In this document: positions 6,100-12,790 of the stretch, one piece after another
Layout of the letters: each line of letters opens with the position of its first letter
How positions within the stretch are numbered: position 1 is the first letter of the stretch
Virus record (IMG/VR): IMGVR_UViG_3300032087_000033
Span: 1 to 38,197 of that record
DNA length: 38,197 nucleotides
Reading direction: 5' to 3' (one strand)
Origin: a virus
Program-made: the position numbers and the translations under genes
Notes under the pieces: generated by a model
What the model saw: only the letters and a program-made list of their open reading frames with translations
What the model was told of the DNA's origin: nothing
Database searches by the model: none

Positions 6100-7074
6100 A
6101 TGATAACAAAAGAAGACGCTGCAGAAAAAGCATTATCCGATTGGATAGCTGGAATAAAAAAATTACCAGAATGGGTTAAACTTTATAAACTTAATCATCA
6201 TAGTCCATCACAAATAAACACCCAGGAAGATCAATGGGGATATAAATATTTATACCTTACTCAAGAAGAGCGAAGACATCTTCCAGTTAATTCTAATATG
6301 AAATGCGGGAACTGGATTGGAGAGCTGGGTCAAAAACAATTTGGAAATTTTATTTGGGAATATGAAAAAGGATCTGGCTTAGTTAAAAAAGAAATTAAAG
6401 AAGAGAAAAAAATTTTTGATAAAGCAATTGATTTATTTAATGCTTACCTACCCGCAGATGAAAAAGATAAAAGGCAGCATGAAGAAAATAAATTAGGCTT
6501 TGCGCTTACCTGGAAAAATACTCAAGATGCAATCAAGTCAGTAGGATTAAAAGGAGATATTGAATGTGAGAGATCTGTAAGTTTAGATCTTCCAGATTGT
6601 GAGCTGCCAGTAATAGGAAGAGTTGACTTTGAAGATCAAAATTCTTTTATTGAATTAAAGACCAAATACAAATCTAAAAACAGACCAAAAAAAGATGGCA
6701 CTTATACTTTTTCAATGAGAAAGATTGCTGGTCCAGAGGAAGATAAGCAAGAAAAATATTTAGGATGGTTTTCACATATTTTACAAGTTGCCTTTTATTA
6801 CCTGGCTACTCGTAAGAAACCACACTTAGTCGTAGTTAGTGAGGCTGGCTATCATGTTTATACTCCAGAAAATTGCGATCAATTAAAGCCTAAAAATTTA
6901 GAAAAATATTTAATTAAGATGAACCAGATCTGTTCAAACAGAGAAAAAATTATGGCTCGTCATGCTGGTAAAACTACCTGGACACAAGACATCATAGCTA
7001 ACTTCGATCATAATTTTTGGAATGGTATGGGAGATCACAAAGTTAAAGCAGCTAGATTGTGGGGTCATGTATGA
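6100..7074 (+). CDS. PD-(D/E)XK exonuclease (YqaJ/RecB/Cas4-like)
   Basis: Likely the phage recombination exonuclease, which resects double-strand ends to give 3' single strands. The nuclease core is visible: GRVDF with Asp176, FIELKTK with Glu185 and Lys187, then a RecB-type helix with Gln (HILQVAFYYLATRKKP). The 324-aa length fits lambda-exonuclease/YqaJ-like proteins. Two genes later comes a likely annealing protein and then a likely SSB, a lambda-Red-like set. The stop overlaps the next ATG (ATGA). Confidence 0.8.
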   Translation: MITKEDAAEKALSDWIAGIKKLPEWVKLYKLNHHSPSQINTQEDQWGYKYLYLTQEERRHLPVNSNMKCGNWIGELGQKQFGNFIWEYEKGSGLVKKEIKEEKKIFDKAIDLFNAYLPADEKDKRQHEENKLGFALTWKNTQDAIKSVGLKGDIECERSVSLDLPDCELPVIGRVDFEDQNSFIELKTKYKSKNRPKKDGTYTFSMRKIAGPEEDKQEKYLGWFSHILQVAFYYLATRKKPHLVVVSEAGYHVYTPENCDQLKPKNLEKYLIKMNQICSNREKIMARHAGKTTWTQDIIANFDHNFWNGMGDHKVKAARLWGHV

Positions 7075-7181
7075 GAAAAAAAACTGATCGAGGAATAATT
7101 TGGCATATCTATCATACGATCCTAGCTTTGTTATTAGCGGGAGTTTTAATTGTGGAGGTTATTGAATTATGGATAAAATAA
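7071..7181 (+). CDS. 36-aa single-pass membrane protein
   Basis: The product starts MRKKTDRGIIWHIYH and continues with a hydrophobic stretch of Leu, Ala, Val and Ile, ending ELWIK. One transmembrane helix with a basic N-terminus is predicted. The ATG overlaps the exonuclease stop and its end overlaps the next gene. It is probably translationally coupled. The function is unknown. Confidence 0.55.
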   Translation: MRKKTDRGIIWHIYHTILALLLAGVLIVEVIELWIK

Positions 7182-7399
7182 ATATGATTAATTATCAGCG
7201 GCTTGTGCTGCAAACAAAATTTGGAAAGAGAAACGAAAAAAAAAATAAGTATTTTGCGTTCGTCATGGTTTGCTTGGTACTTGTCATCTTTTTCTCCCTA
7301 CTCTTTCTGAATACCGATGCCCAGGCGTTAATTAACCATTGCTGCTCTTTGGATTGCCTGGGTATCACTAACATAGGAGGAAACCTCTCTCATGGGTAA
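7169..7399 (+). CDS. 76-aa membrane protein
   Basis: A basic N-terminus (FGKRNEKKNKY) precedes a strong hydrophobic segment (FAFVMVCLVLVIFFSLLFL, about residues 29-47), then a short tail with CC and C. GGAGG lies eleven bases before the ATG. It ends eight bases inside the following gene, whose AGGAGG site it contains. It may be an inner-membrane or anchored exported protein. The function is unknown. Confidence 0.5.
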   Translation: MDKINMINYQRLVLQTKFGKRNEKKNKYFAFVMVCLVLVIFFSLLFLNTDAQALINHCCSLDCLGITNIGGNLSHG

Positions 7400-7961
7400 A
7401 ATCCTAAAATTTCCCTCGCTGGATCAATACCTTGCTGGAATAAAATCTAGCGGGGGGATTATCAATAATAAAATTATCAGGCATTATGAAGTAGAAAAAA
7501 TGGCAGCTAACTTTGATGTCTTTACTACTATTGAGCTTGTTAATTGTGATCTGCCTAAGAGCTGCGCTGTAGTAAAAGCTAAAGCAAAACATGAGGGATG
7601 TGTTTATGAAAGTTTTGGAGAAGTCTCTCCACTTAATAATGATTTTGAATATCCAGTAGCTGTAGCAGAAAAGAGAGCTGTTGATCGAGCTATACTAAAA
7701 GCTCTCGGGATCCATGGTAAATATTATTCAGATGTTGAGATGCCACCAGAACCAAGAACAGAAAACCAGGGTGTAGATTTAGATCACTCAGAAATAATTA
7801 TACAAAGAATTAAAAGCGCATCGCACCAGGCTAACCTGGAGGAGATAGTTAGAGAAAATAAAACTTTTTTAACTGAGCTTAAATCAAAAAATTCTGAAAA
7901 AGCACAAGCGATCAAAGATGCTTTTGAGAATAAAAAGGAGCAATTAAAAGGAGGAAAATAA
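7392..7961 (+). CDS. Probable single-strand annealing protein (Rad52/ERF-like)
   Basis: The 189-aa protein has a beta-rich part (AVVKAKAKHEGCVYESFGEV), SPLNNDFEYPVAVAEKRAVD, then RAILKALGIHGKYYSD, followed by a charged helical tail. The AEKRAVDRAILKALG segment resembles the helix shared by Rad52/Sak/ERF annealing proteins. The gene lies between an exonuclease and a likely SSB. I infer that it anneals resected strands during recombination. A different ssDNA-associated role remains possible because the similarity is only by motif. Confidence 0.6.
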   Translation: MGKILKFPSLDQYLAGIKSSGGIINNKIIRHYEVEKMAANFDVFTTIELVNCDLPKSCAVVKAKAKHEGCVYESFGEVSPLNNDFEYPVAVAEKRAVDRAILKALGIHGKYYSDVEMPPEPRTENQGVDLDHSEIIIQRIKSASHQANLEEIVRENKTFLTELKSKNSEKAQAIKDAFENKKEQLKGGK

Positions 7962-7962
7962 T

Positions 7963-8289
7963 ATGGCTCAATATGATAAGTCGAAAGCAAATCCAGATCT
8001 GATTGGAAACTTTGTACTTGTAAGAAACAAACAAAAGACAGAGGCTAAACATCCAGATTTGGTACATCCAGACAGCACCGATGAAAATGGTAATGTTAAG
8101 ATGAACAAAGCTGGAAAACCATTTAAGAAAAATTTTACTGTAAATGGTATCTGGTGTGAGGCTAGCGGATACATCCAAGAAGATAAGTCTATTAAAATTA
8201 GAATTTTAAAGACATCTACTGGAGATGCTAAACCAACAGCTGCACCTCAAGCAGCACCAATGGCTGATGCCTGGGATAACCAATTTTAG
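7963..8289 (+). CDS. Probable single-stranded-DNA-binding protein
   Basis: The 108-aa product has a soluble domain with alternating strands (NFTVNGIWCEASGYI, KSIKIRILKTST), then a Pro/Ala-rich linker and an acidic, aromatic end (ADAWDNQF). That layout is like SSB proteins, which end in a short acidic tip with terminal Phe. A strong AAGGAGG site precedes the ATG. It follows the exonuclease and annealing genes. The OB fold is inferred, not shown. Confidence 0.5.
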   Translation: MAQYDKSKANPDLIGNFVLVRNKQKTEAKHPDLVHPDSTDENGNVKMNKAGKPFKKNFTVNGIWCEASGYIQEDKSIKIRILKTSTGDAKPTAAPQAAPMADAWDNQF

Positions 8290-8297
8290 GGGTCAGT

Positions 8298-8513
8298 ATG
8301 AAGTATGGTTTAAGTCCAAGACAAAAAAAAGTTTTTGACTTTATTAAATCATATATGAATACGCAGCCAGTAGCTCCGTCATACGAAGAAATGATGGTGG
8401 CTACTGGTTATAAATCTAAGTCAGCCATATCGAATATTGTAAAACAATTAGAAGAAAGAAAATGGATAACAAGACTACCAGGAAAGAACAGATCAATAAG
8501 AATAAACTCTTAG
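8298..8513 (+). CDS. LexA-type winged-helix protein without protease domain
   Basis: The 71 residues match the LexA N-terminal DNA-binding domain: LSPRQKKVFDFIKSYMNTQP, PSYEEMMVATGYKSKSAISN, then IVKQLEERKWITRLPGKNRS. The protein ends where LexA would continue into the S24 protease, so it cannot self-cleave. It may compete with host LexA or act as a small phage regulator. The next gene begins inside its last 52 bases. Confidence 0.8.
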   Translation: MKYGLSPRQKKVFDFIKSYMNTQPVAPSYEEMMVATGYKSKSAISNIVKQLEERKWITRLPGKNRSIRINS

Positions 8514-8797
8514 AGCTTAGTCCAGATCCTAATACCAATGAGCTAGTAGCTCGGATCTTAGATCGAGATCAACAAGGCTTAGATAATTTTAAAATTACAA
8601 TGCGAGAAAAGATGTTGAAAAATCCTCGAGATTGTGTATTTTGGCTTAACAACGCATTAGAAGAAAGTATAGATTTTTCCAGATATATCATCGAGGCTAT
8701 TCAATCCTATCACTATTTACAAAACGAAAACGAAAAACTTAAAAAGCAAATTAAGAATTTAAAAGAACATAATAAACTTTTAATGGAGCATCCATAG
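8462..8797 (+). CDS. 111-aa protein with C-terminal coiled coil
   Basis: A central segment (CVFWLNNALEESIDFSRYII) is followed by a Lys/Glu/Asn-rich coiled coil (LQNENEKLKKQIKNLKEHNK). It starts 52 bases inside the LexA-like gene in another frame, and its TAG overlaps the GTG start of the next gene. The family is not recognised. Confidence 0.65.
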   Translation: MDNKTTRKEQINKNKLLELSPDPNTNELVARILDRDQQGLDNFKITMREKMLKNPRDCVFWLNNALEESIDFSRYIIEAIQSYHYLQNENEKLKKQIKNLKEHNKLLMEHP

Positions 8798-9042
8798 TGA
8801 TTAAAAAATTTGAAAAATTCTGGTCGGGATCTGTGAGCTTTACAGCCCACGAAAACTTTAACGACCTGGATAGCGCAATAGGATCTAACTCTCCTAGTGA
8901 CGCTGCTAAAATAGTTATAGATGAAAGTACAATCAGCTATGACTTCAATCGCATAAAGGAGGTAAAAACCGATGGCGATAACTCAATACCAAGATCTGGA
9001 AAATCAGATCGAGGAAAAAGAGAAAGAGAGAAAAAGTCTTAA
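8797..9042 (+). CDS. Hypothetical 81-aa protein, GTG start
   Basis: It is coupled by TAGTG to the upstream gene, with GGAG about nine bases ahead. The first 60 residues look protein-like (FEKFWSGSVSFTAHENFNDL). The last 20 are a Ser/Arg/Lys-rich run that overlaps the next gene by 71 bases and may just be its shadow. Either the true protein is shorter or the overlap is real. Confidence 0.45.
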   Translation: MIKKFEKFWSGSVSFTAHENFNDLDSAIGSNSPSDAAKIVIDESTISYDFNRIKEVKTDGDNSIPRSGKSDRGKREREKKS

Positions 9043-9178
9043 TGCAAAGATTGCAAGACTTAAAAAGAAAAATGGAGGGATGTATCCTCCAGGGATTGCG
9101 GCTATCTCTAAGACAGCTCACAATAGACTTGTGGATGTTATTCAGCTGCAAGACAAGCTAGCTCATTTACAAGGTTAA
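8972..9178 (+). CDS. 68-aa coiled-coil protein
   Basis: A strong AAGGAGG site precedes this ATG. The N-terminal half is a charged coiled coil (LENQIEEKEKERKSLNAKIA), then a GMYPPGIAAISK linker and a final helix. It is the last gene of the recombination unit; its stop codon falls in the loop of the terminator at 9155-9190. The function is unknown. Confidence 0.65.
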   Translation: MAITQYQDLENQIEEKEKERKSLNAKIARLKKKNGGMYPPGIAAISKTAHNRLVDVIQLQDKLAHLQG

Positions 9179-9190
9179 GCTGGCTTTTTT
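9155..9190 (+). terminator. Intrinsic terminator of the recombination operon
   Basis: Arms 9155-9163 and 9178-9186 pair over 9 bp with one G-U, around a 14-base loop holding the stop of the 68-aa gene. The transcript ends in six T (9185-9190). It separates the early recombination unit from the 9323 promoter. Confidence 0.7.
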
Positions 9191-9265
9191 AGATCTACTT
9201 GTAAAAGCTGCGTTAGCAGAGAGGATCCCTTGCGCCTTATAAAACTTACCTAACTGGCAATATAC

Positions 9266-9314
9266 TTGACATCCTAAATACTAAACTTGACACTCTGTCA
9301 ATGATGATTATATT
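9266..9314 (+). promoter_or_regulatory. Promoter with palindromic operator before the 140-aa gene
   Basis: TTGACA at 9287-9292 and TATATT at 9309-9314 form a consensus-like promoter with a 16-base spacer. The palindrome TTGACA-N3-TGTCAA covers 9287-9301, overlapping the -35, and a further TTGACA lies 21 bp upstream (9266-9271). The ATG at 9323 follows the -10 by eight bases, so the transcript is probably leaderless. It nearly duplicates the site at 2118-2146. Confidence 0.65.
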
Positions 9315-9322
9315 AATAATAT

Positions 9323-9745
9323 ATGCAAATCAAAAAAATTAAATTTGCTACTTATTCTGCCTTAGAAGAATACTTCATCAACATCATTCTTCCACAAAAG
9401 AAATACAGCTCTAAGGTTATCGGAAAAACTCTTTTGTATTGGGAGAAAAAACCAAAGGAGCAGCTAATGGGTAAAACCTATCAAGTAATCAGTATGTCTG
9501 ATTTAGAAAAAGTTAATAAGAAATCTATCTCAATGGGTAGAAATCAAAACATTCCAGTTAAAACAATTAGAGAATTAAAAGCTGATGGTAAAGTTGTTGC
9601 CATTGTCTCTATGTCTTTTCCACACAATGAAACTGAACAAAGATTAGTTTTGTATGCTGGAGAAAAATATGGATCTTTACTTTGTGATGTCAGTTTTGAT
9701 GACCACAAAAAATTCGTTAAACCTTTAACATTGGAGGCTGCTTAA
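9323..9745 (+). CDS. Hypothetical 140-aa protein under palindromic promoter
   Basis: A soluble, Lys-rich protein (FATYSALEEYFINIILPQKK near the start; a beta-rich end with RLVLYAGEKYGSLLCDVSF). The family is not recognised. It has no ribosome site and is predicted to be leaderless from the promoter at 9287-9314. It heads the unit that ends with the integrase, so it may be active in lysogeny or during the establishment decision. It has no sequence likeness to the 173-aa protein at 1590 that shares the operator type. Confidence 0.75.
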   Translation: MQIKKIKFATYSALEEYFINIILPQKKYSSKVIGKTLLYWEKKPKEQLMGKTYQVISMSDLEKVNKKSISMGRNQNIPVKTIRELKADGKVVAIVSMSFPHNETEQRLVLYAGEKYGSLLCDVSFDDHKKFVKPLTLEAA

Positions 9746-9925
9746 ATGGCGCAACTAACTGAGAAAGAAGTTAGAGCTAAGTATAAAGAGTTCCTGGCGG
9801 AAACGCCAGGAGCTGCAGAAGTTCTTAGTGATAATGATTATGATTTTTATAATTGGTGTTCAGACTATTTGGATTACCAACATATAAAAAATCCAGCAAT
9901 CGAAAAACTTAAAGGAGCTGCTTAA
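9746..9925 (+). CDS. 59-aa acidic protein
   Basis: The product begins MAQLTEKEVRAKYKEFLAET and continues with an aromatic, Asp-rich part (NDYDFYNWCSDYLDY). It starts directly after the preceding stop, with GGAGG in the end of that gene, and its TAA overlaps the next ATG (TAATG). It is probably all helical. The role is unknown; it belongs to the integrase unit. Confidence 0.65.
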   Translation: MAQLTEKEVRAKYKEFLAETPGAAEVLSDNDYDFYNWCSDYLDYQHIKNPAIEKLKGAA

Positions 9926-10149
9926 TGTATATATGCACTTATAAATTACCTGGAAGACAAAAAACTTTCCAAGGAGAAACTATCCCAGCTGCACATAAAA
10001 TGTTTATCAAAGATTATGCTGAGGCTGCGGGTCAAGTTAGGAAAGTTAAGATTGAGAAAACTACAGATCCAGGTTTTCTTATGGTAGTGAGCTACCCTAC
10101 TTACAGAGATGTATTTGCTAATCCTAAAACTTTAGGAGGTATTGTTTAA
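9925..10149 (+). CDS. 74-aa basic protein before the integrase
   Basis: A small protein (MYICTYKLPGRQKTFQGETI, AHKMFIKDYAEAAGQVRKVK) with a beta-alpha-beta look. It is coupled by TAATG to both neighbours. A gene of this size directly before an integrase could be an excisionase-type or accessory DNA-binding protein, but no HTH motif is clear, so this is only a positional suggestion. Confidence 0.6.
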   Translation: MYICTYKLPGRQKTFQGETIPAAHKMFIKDYAEAAGQVRKVKIEKTTDPGFLMVVSYPTYRDVFANPKTLGGIV

Positions 10150-11312
10150 TGAAAGTTTGGATTGAGAAAAAAGCTAGATCTGGAGGTAAGAAGTATATCG
10201 TTTTTGTTGAGGTAGATGGTAAGAAAAAAGTTAAAGCTACCTATGAGCTGAACCAAAAGAGACAAGCTAACATCTATGCTGATAGTTTGAGAAATATGGA
10301 GAGCCATATAGCTATGCCAGCTGAGATCACTTTTGATGCTGCTATAGCTGCCTACAAAGAAGATGTCTTAAAGGATGAATTAAAGACTTATGAGAGCAGA
10401 TTGCTAATTTGTGGAATAATAAACCACCATATCCACCCGCACATTAACAAAAAGCTCTTATCCGACTATACCCTTTATGATTTTAACGATAGCTATATAC
10501 CAGCTCTTATAAGCTCCTACGGGATGAGAGTTAAGAATTTGCCTGGTGGTAAGTCAGAAGTTGTTAGATCTAACAAAAAGCTAGGTAAGAAAGTTATCAA
10601 AGAGAGTGTGGCTCAGTTTAAATGTTTTGTTAAATATTGTTTAAGCAGAAAATGGATCTTAGATCCTACAATCTTAAACTTTAAATTTAATAAAAACTTT
10701 TTCCAGGATGAGAATACTAAAGCAAAATGGATGCCTAAGTATTCTGATATTGTTAAGATTGTTAATAGTGAAGAGAACCTATTTAACAGAGTTTTATTTC
10801 ATACTGCTGCAGAAACTGGCATGAGATTAAATGAGCTGCTAGGTTTAACATACTCAGACCTGGATCTTAAATCTAATCCAGCTCTTATCTATACTAATCA
10901 TAGCTTAGATAAATGGAATAACTTTAGAGAAAACTTCCTAAAAACTGCTAGCTCAAAAAGAAAAGTAGAGATCTCCAAGAGCTTATCTGTGTTGCTACAA
11001 AATCTTATGAAACAACAGCTGCCTAAAAAGCATGGTAGATACAGAATGCTATTTGGTATTACTAAGGCAGCAGCTGCTAAAAGAATTAAAAGAGCTGCTA
11101 AGAGAAATGGCATTACCTGGGAAAACGGGATGTCGCCTTTTAGAAAGTTCAGCTTTAGTTTCTTGAGAGATCAGCAAGCTCTAACTGATAAGCAGATCAT
11201 GCAAAGATTTGGCTGGTCTAATATGAACACTCCTAACAAATGGTACTACAGAGATCTTGATACCAATAAGGATCAAAGAATTGCTGCCATTGATAAGATG
11301 CTCCTTAATTAA
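10149..11312 (+). CDS. int: Tyrosine-family site-specific integrase
   Basis: The 387-aa enzyme recombines attP with a host attB. There is an N-terminal arm-binding region, a SAM-like core-binding domain (about residues 60-180) and the catalytic domain. Arg226 lies in TAAETGMRLNELLGL, the beta-hairpin Lys in SSKRKVEI, and the second Arg (332) in SPFRKFSFSF, where the usual H-x-x-R is S-x-x-R. FGWSN stands for the G-[HW] box, and Tyr366/367 in NKWYYRD is the nucleophile. The complete tRNA-Pro gene 380 bases downstream is the likely integration target. Start and stop overlap neighbours (TAATG). Confidence 0.9.
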   Translation: MKVWIEKKARSGGKKYIVFVEVDGKKKVKATYELNQKRQANIYADSLRNMESHIAMPAEITFDAAIAAYKEDVLKDELKTYESRLLICGIINHHIHPHINKKLLSDYTLYDFNDSYIPALISSYGMRVKNLPGGKSEVVRSNKKLGKKVIKESVAQFKCFVKYCLSRKWILDPTILNFKFNKNFFQDENTKAKWMPKYSDIVKIVNSEENLFNRVLFHTAAETGMRLNELLGLTYSDLDLKSNPALIYTNHSLDKWNNFRENFLKTASSKRKVEISKSLSVLLQNLMKQQLPKKHGRYRMLFGITKAAAAKRIKRAAKRNGITWENGMSPFRKFSFSFLRDQQALTDKQIMQRFGWSNMNTPNKWYYRDLDTNKDQRIAAIDKMLLN

Positions 11313-11521
11313 TGGCGCAACCCATGAGCTATCTCGAGTTTAAATTATCACTTGAGATGGCTTATGTATCTACCTTTGAAAGAGATCCATGGGTTCAAGA
11401 ACAATACAAAAAATATTTACAAAATTTTAATAACGCGCAAAAAAAAAGGGAGGGTTTAATTAACCCTCCGAAAAACCCTCCGATACTTAAAAAAGCTAAC
11501 AACCCCAACAGTTGTCGATAG
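11312..11521 (+). CDS. Hypothetical 69-aa protein after the integrase
   Basis: The N-terminal half is helical (MSYLEFKLSLEMAYVSTFER), the C-terminal half Pro/Asn/Lys-rich and probably disordered. It is coupled by TAATG to int. Its 3' half contains, on the opposite strand, a strong leftward terminator (11439-11469), which explains the odd Pro/Asn composition. The function is unknown. Confidence 0.6.
   Translation: MAQPMSYLEFKLSLEMAYVSTFERDPWVQEQYKKYLQNFNNAQKKREGLINPPKNPPILKKANNPNSCR
11439..11469 (-). terminator. Intrinsic terminator of the leftward late operon
   Basis: Read leftward, an 8-bp stem (GGAGGGTT with AACCCTCC, arms at 11469-11462 and 11456-11449) with a 5-base loop is followed by one C and nine T (11447-11439). 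This is a textbook intrinsic terminator for transcripts coming from the 11751-14400 small-gene cluster. It lies inside a rightward gene. Confidence 0.8.
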
Positions 11522-11537
11522 TATTCGAACCTATCGA
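11515..11537. other. 7+7 inverted repeat, candidate recombination or regulatory site
   Basis: TCGATAG (11515-11521) and CTATCGA (11531-11537) form a perfect inverted repeat with a 9-base spacer, overlapping the stop codon of the last rightward gene. The shape suits a tyrosine recombinase core or an accessory-protein site. The tRNA 3' end remains the more usual core site. Confidence 0.4.
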
Positions 11538-11593
11538 ACAAATCTCCAATCCGATTAGTGTTTATACCACTTCATCTTTAAGTTGAAGAGAAA

Positions 11594-11690
11594 AGATTGA
11601 CATAAATGCCTATAAAAAAGCTATATTCTGTAAGGCATATATCAGATTGATATATCGTTTATCCTCTGATAATCCTCCCATGTTTTAATA
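11594..11690. promoter_or_regulatory. AT-rich leader of the tRNA gene with inverted repeats
   Basis: A TTGACA near 11597 and a TATATT about 19 bases later could form a weak promoter for the tRNA. A perfect 8+8 inverted repeat (ATATATCA, 3-base gap, TGATATAT) and an ATCAGA/TCTGAT pair follow. Between integrase and tRNA, such repeats could be integrase or excisionase arm sites. Confidence 0.35.
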
Positions 11691-11695
11691 AAAGT

Positions 11696-11772
11696 CTGGG
11701 TGTAGCGAAGCCTGGTATCGCATCTGCTTTGGGAGCAGAGGATCGGAGGTTCAAATCCTCCCACCCAGACCA
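11696..11772 (+). tRNA. tRNA-Pro (UGG)
   Basis: The full cloverleaf can be folded: acceptor CTGGGTG/CACCCAG, D stem GCGA/TCGC, anticodon stem TCTGC/GCAGA with loop TTTGGGA (anticodon TGG), T stem GGAGG/CCTCC with TTCAAAT loop, discriminator A and an encoded CCA. C1-G72 is typical of bacterial tRNA-Pro. A T-run follows. Lying just beyond the integrase, it probably marks attP. Being complete, it may restore or supplement the host gene. Confidence 0.93.
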
Positions 11773-11936
11773 GACTTTTTCTCATCATCTTTTTTCATAC
11801 ATTCATAATGAGCTTTAGTCTTATCTGCGAAAGCTACAAAGCTCTCAGTATTAATCATATCCTTTTTACAGTATTTGCATGGTCCAATATCAATAACTAT
11901 TGTGGTTGGCTTTACCCATGTTTTTTTCTTCGGCAT
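11751..11936 (-). CDS. 61-aa zinc-finger-like protein, C-terminus inside the tRNA gene
   Basis: From the ATG at 11936 (a GTG lies two codons upstream) the protein runs MPKKKTWVKPTTIVIDIGPC. A C-x2-C pair (CKYCKKD) and later H-Y-E-C could bind zinc. The last residues (SGLGGRI) are encoded by the antisense of the tRNA-Pro 3' end, so the natural C-terminus may have been replaced when the tRNA segment was acquired. It is the last gene of the leftward unit and overlaps the upstream gene by 25 bases. Confidence 0.55.
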   Translation of the reverse strand: MPKKKTWVKPTTIVIDIGPCKYCKKDMINTESFVAFADKTKAHYECMKKDDEKKSGLGGRI

Positions 11937-12070
11937 CCACACCTTTTACATATTCTTTTAGAACCAGTATTTATATTGCACTCACAATACTTAGGTTCCA
12001 TCCAGCCAAATAAGAAATTGGATAAGCTGTCTAAAGCAGCAAAAAATTTATATATAAATCTATCTATCAT
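11912..12070 (-). CDS. 52-aa Cys-rich protein
   Basis: An amphipathic N-terminal helix (MIDRFIYKFFAALDSLSNFL) is followed by WMEPKYCECNINTGSKRICK and RCGCRRKKHG. The C-x-C and C-x2-C-x-C pattern suggests a small zinc ribbon with a basic tail. TAATG couples it to the upstream gene. The function is unknown. Confidence 0.55.
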   Translation of the reverse strand: MIDRFIYKFFAALDSLSNFLFGWMEPKYCECNINTGSKRICKRCGCRRKKHG

Positions 12071-12288
12071 TATTCCATTATTAGTTTTTTGATTGACCAG
12101 GAGCCATCGATATTTTTTTCAAGCTCAGCCTTAGTCTTCACGCAAGAAAAAATAACTCTTGAATTATTCTCAAGTTGTCTCATCGCCAGGCGTTTCCCCT
12201 TGAGGCAGCTGCTAAGATCTTTCTGGATACGAGCCTCAGAGATCTCATTATTAACCAGCATAAGTAAAGCTATAACTACTTGTTCCAT
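12070..12288 (-). CDS. 72-aa small protein of the lysis cluster
   Basis: A short hydrophobic N-terminus (MEQVVIALLMLVNNEISEAR) precedes CLKGKRLAMRQL and VIFSCVKTKAELEKNIDGSW; the two Cys could form a disulphide if exported. I recall similar proteins in marine podoviruses and myoviruses without a function. It lies downstream of lysozyme, holin and a coiled-coil membrane protein, so it may be spanin-related. Confidence 0.6.
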   Translation of the reverse strand: MEQVVIALLMLVNNEISEARIQKDLSSCLKGKRLAMRQLENNSRVIFSCVKTKAELEKNIDGSWSIKKLIME

Positions 12289-12647
12289 TAGTGACCCCCA
12301 TTAGCTCTTACTTTATCTTTGATAACTTCGAGCTGTTCTTTTATCTTTTCAATATCAGACATAGCATATTTAATATTAACATTATTATTTCTCATTAATT
12401 CCATCTCATTCTGGATACTTTCTACTTGAGATGCTATGTGTTCTAGCAGCATAAATTGTTCTTGATCTGTAGGCAGCTGCTCAGATTTCTTTAATAGATC
12501 TGCCTGGTGTAATTCTCTTGATGTCTCTAGGCTAGTTAGCCTGGCTGTTATCTCTGTGTAAGCGAGTATTCCCATTGCGATTGCTGCGCACAAAGCTAAA
12601 AGGTTTCTAATCGGAAGACTAATAACTGAGTTCTCAGAAACTTTCAT
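12288..12647 (-). CDS. Membrane-anchored coiled-coil protein, spanin-like
   Basis: The 119 aa begin with a cytoplasmic SLPIRNLLALCAAIAMGILA membrane helix (about residues 10-30) and continue as a long charged coiled coil rich in Glu, Gln and Leu. This is the layout of an inner-membrane spanin (Rz-like). It is next to the lysozyme and 3TM-holin genes. TAATG couples it to the gene before. A related family in marine phages is annotated only as hypothetical, so the spanin role is inferred. Confidence 0.6.
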   Translation of the reverse strand: MKVSENSVISLPIRNLLALCAAIAMGILAYTEITARLTSLETSRELHQADLLKKSEQLPTDQEQFMLLEHIASQVESIQNEMELMRNNNVNIKYAMSDIEKIKEQLEVIKDKVRANGGH

Positions 12648-12790
12648 TACATCCCTCCTCTATTCTTAGCTTTCCATGATCTTTTTTTATGTTTGTTCAT
12701 ACTAGAAAATTTGGGTCTTCTCCCTATGCTAGTCTTTTTAGGGATCCTCTCATGTGGCAGCTTATTAACATCAAACTTTATACGAGCCAT
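12647..12790 (-). CDS. 47-aa small basic protein
   Basis: The product starts MARIKFDVNKLPHERIPKKT and ends with SSMNKHKKRSWKAKNRGGM. The TSIGRRPKFSSMNKHKKRSW block resembles a recurrent small basic protein of marine phages with IGR...NKxKKRSxK. TAATG overlaps occur at both ends and AGGAGG lies at its 3' end for the next gene. It likely contacts nucleic acid; the role is unknown. Confidence 0.6.
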   Translation of the reverse strand: MARIKFDVNKLPHERIPKKTSIGRRPKFSSMNKHKKRSWKAKNRGGM

